Below, piece after piece: positions 63,994 to 64,000 of a stretch of 64,000 nucleotides of DNA. The notes beneath the pieces are model-generated. The model worked only from the letters and a program-made list of their open reading frames with translations. It was not told the origin of the DNA and ran no database searches. Origin of the DNA: Candidatus Poribacteria bacterium (GTDB lineage: Bacteria > Poribacteria > WGA-4E > WGA-3G). How positions within the stretch are numbered: position 1 is the first letter of the stretch; each line of letters opens with the position of its first letter. The translations under genes were made by a program, and so were the position numbers. Location of the stretch: contig JAPPIG010000109.1 of assembly GCA_028820635.1 (NCBI GenBank), positions 124,001 through 188,000 of the forward strand. Reading direction: 5' to 3'.

Positions 63994-64000
63994 ACTTAAA

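Noticed and set aside
1..64000. CRISPR array or prophage
   Set aside because: No regularly spaced direct repeats, no cas genes and no phage structural, integrase or terminase genes were seen.

Overview
The window is a stretch of bacterial chromosome of moderate GC with short intergenic gaps. Gene content points to an uncultivated, Gram-negative-type lineage with a sugar-rich lifestyle. It carries iolC/iolD, a KDPG aldolase, a PfkB kinase, three Gfo/Idh/MocA dehydrogenases, a ThuA-like protein, Uma2 nucleases, many secreted or lipid-anchored TPR/WD40/OmpA proteins, and many short palindromic repeats. This mix resembles Candidatus Poribacteria or a nearby group. That placement is an inference from content, not a phylogenetic result.

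Layout. 1-5.7 kb: inositol catabolism (iolC-iolD), a Ser/Thr kinase and KDPG aldolase. 5.9-16.9 kb: a double-length CNNM/CorC-type membrane protein, a pterin cluster (tandem PTPS, GTP cyclohydrolase I, an SDR), other SDRs, an aminotransferase, a TIGR01777 epimerase, a HAD hydrolase and a frameshifted hypothetical gene. 17-20.3 kb: a histidine kinase followed by a receiver-PglZ regulator of the PorX type. 20.5-29.7 kb: RNase G, L21/L27, two DUF4398/OmpA-type lipoproteins, guaA, an M14-like hydrolase and a class V aminotransferase. 29.8-38.9 kb: ECF sigma, anti-sigma and a 1570-residue TPR protein, then an Ig-like lipoprotein with a long structured leader, and dprA. 39.1-42.2 kb: a graveyard of three transposase families with several palindromic MITE-like elements and a Mrp/ApbC ATPase. 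42.2-47 kb: a thioredoxin-TPR gene with an in-frame TGA in its redox motif, ThuA, a Gfo/Idh protein and argJ. 47.2-51 kb: tRNA-Gly, tRNA-Cys and tRNA-Val, then a WD40 protein and two secreted paralogues plus a truncated one. 51-58 kb: PfkB, two Gfo/Idh proteins, an epimerase, an esterase-like protein and a polyprenyl-phosphate glycosylphosphotransferase. 58-64 kb: Uma2 proteins, rhodanese, DUF971, a MazF/MazE-like pair, a frameshifted HicB-like gene and a compact SUF iron-sulfur operon.

The observation most worth testing is the thioredoxin-TPR gene at 42225-43469. Its reading frame is open except for one TGA that replaces the first Cys of a CxxC motif, and a hairpin with the architecture of a bacterial SECIS starts 4 nt later. 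Other notable items are the PorY/PorX-like pair outside an obvious type 9 secretion context, a tandem PTPS with one degenerate active site, MITE-like repeats that share their termini with a local IS630 remnant, a structured leader behind a near-consensus promoter, and a MazE-like antitoxin in which the toxin-binding segment is duplicated and no DNA-binding domain is seen.
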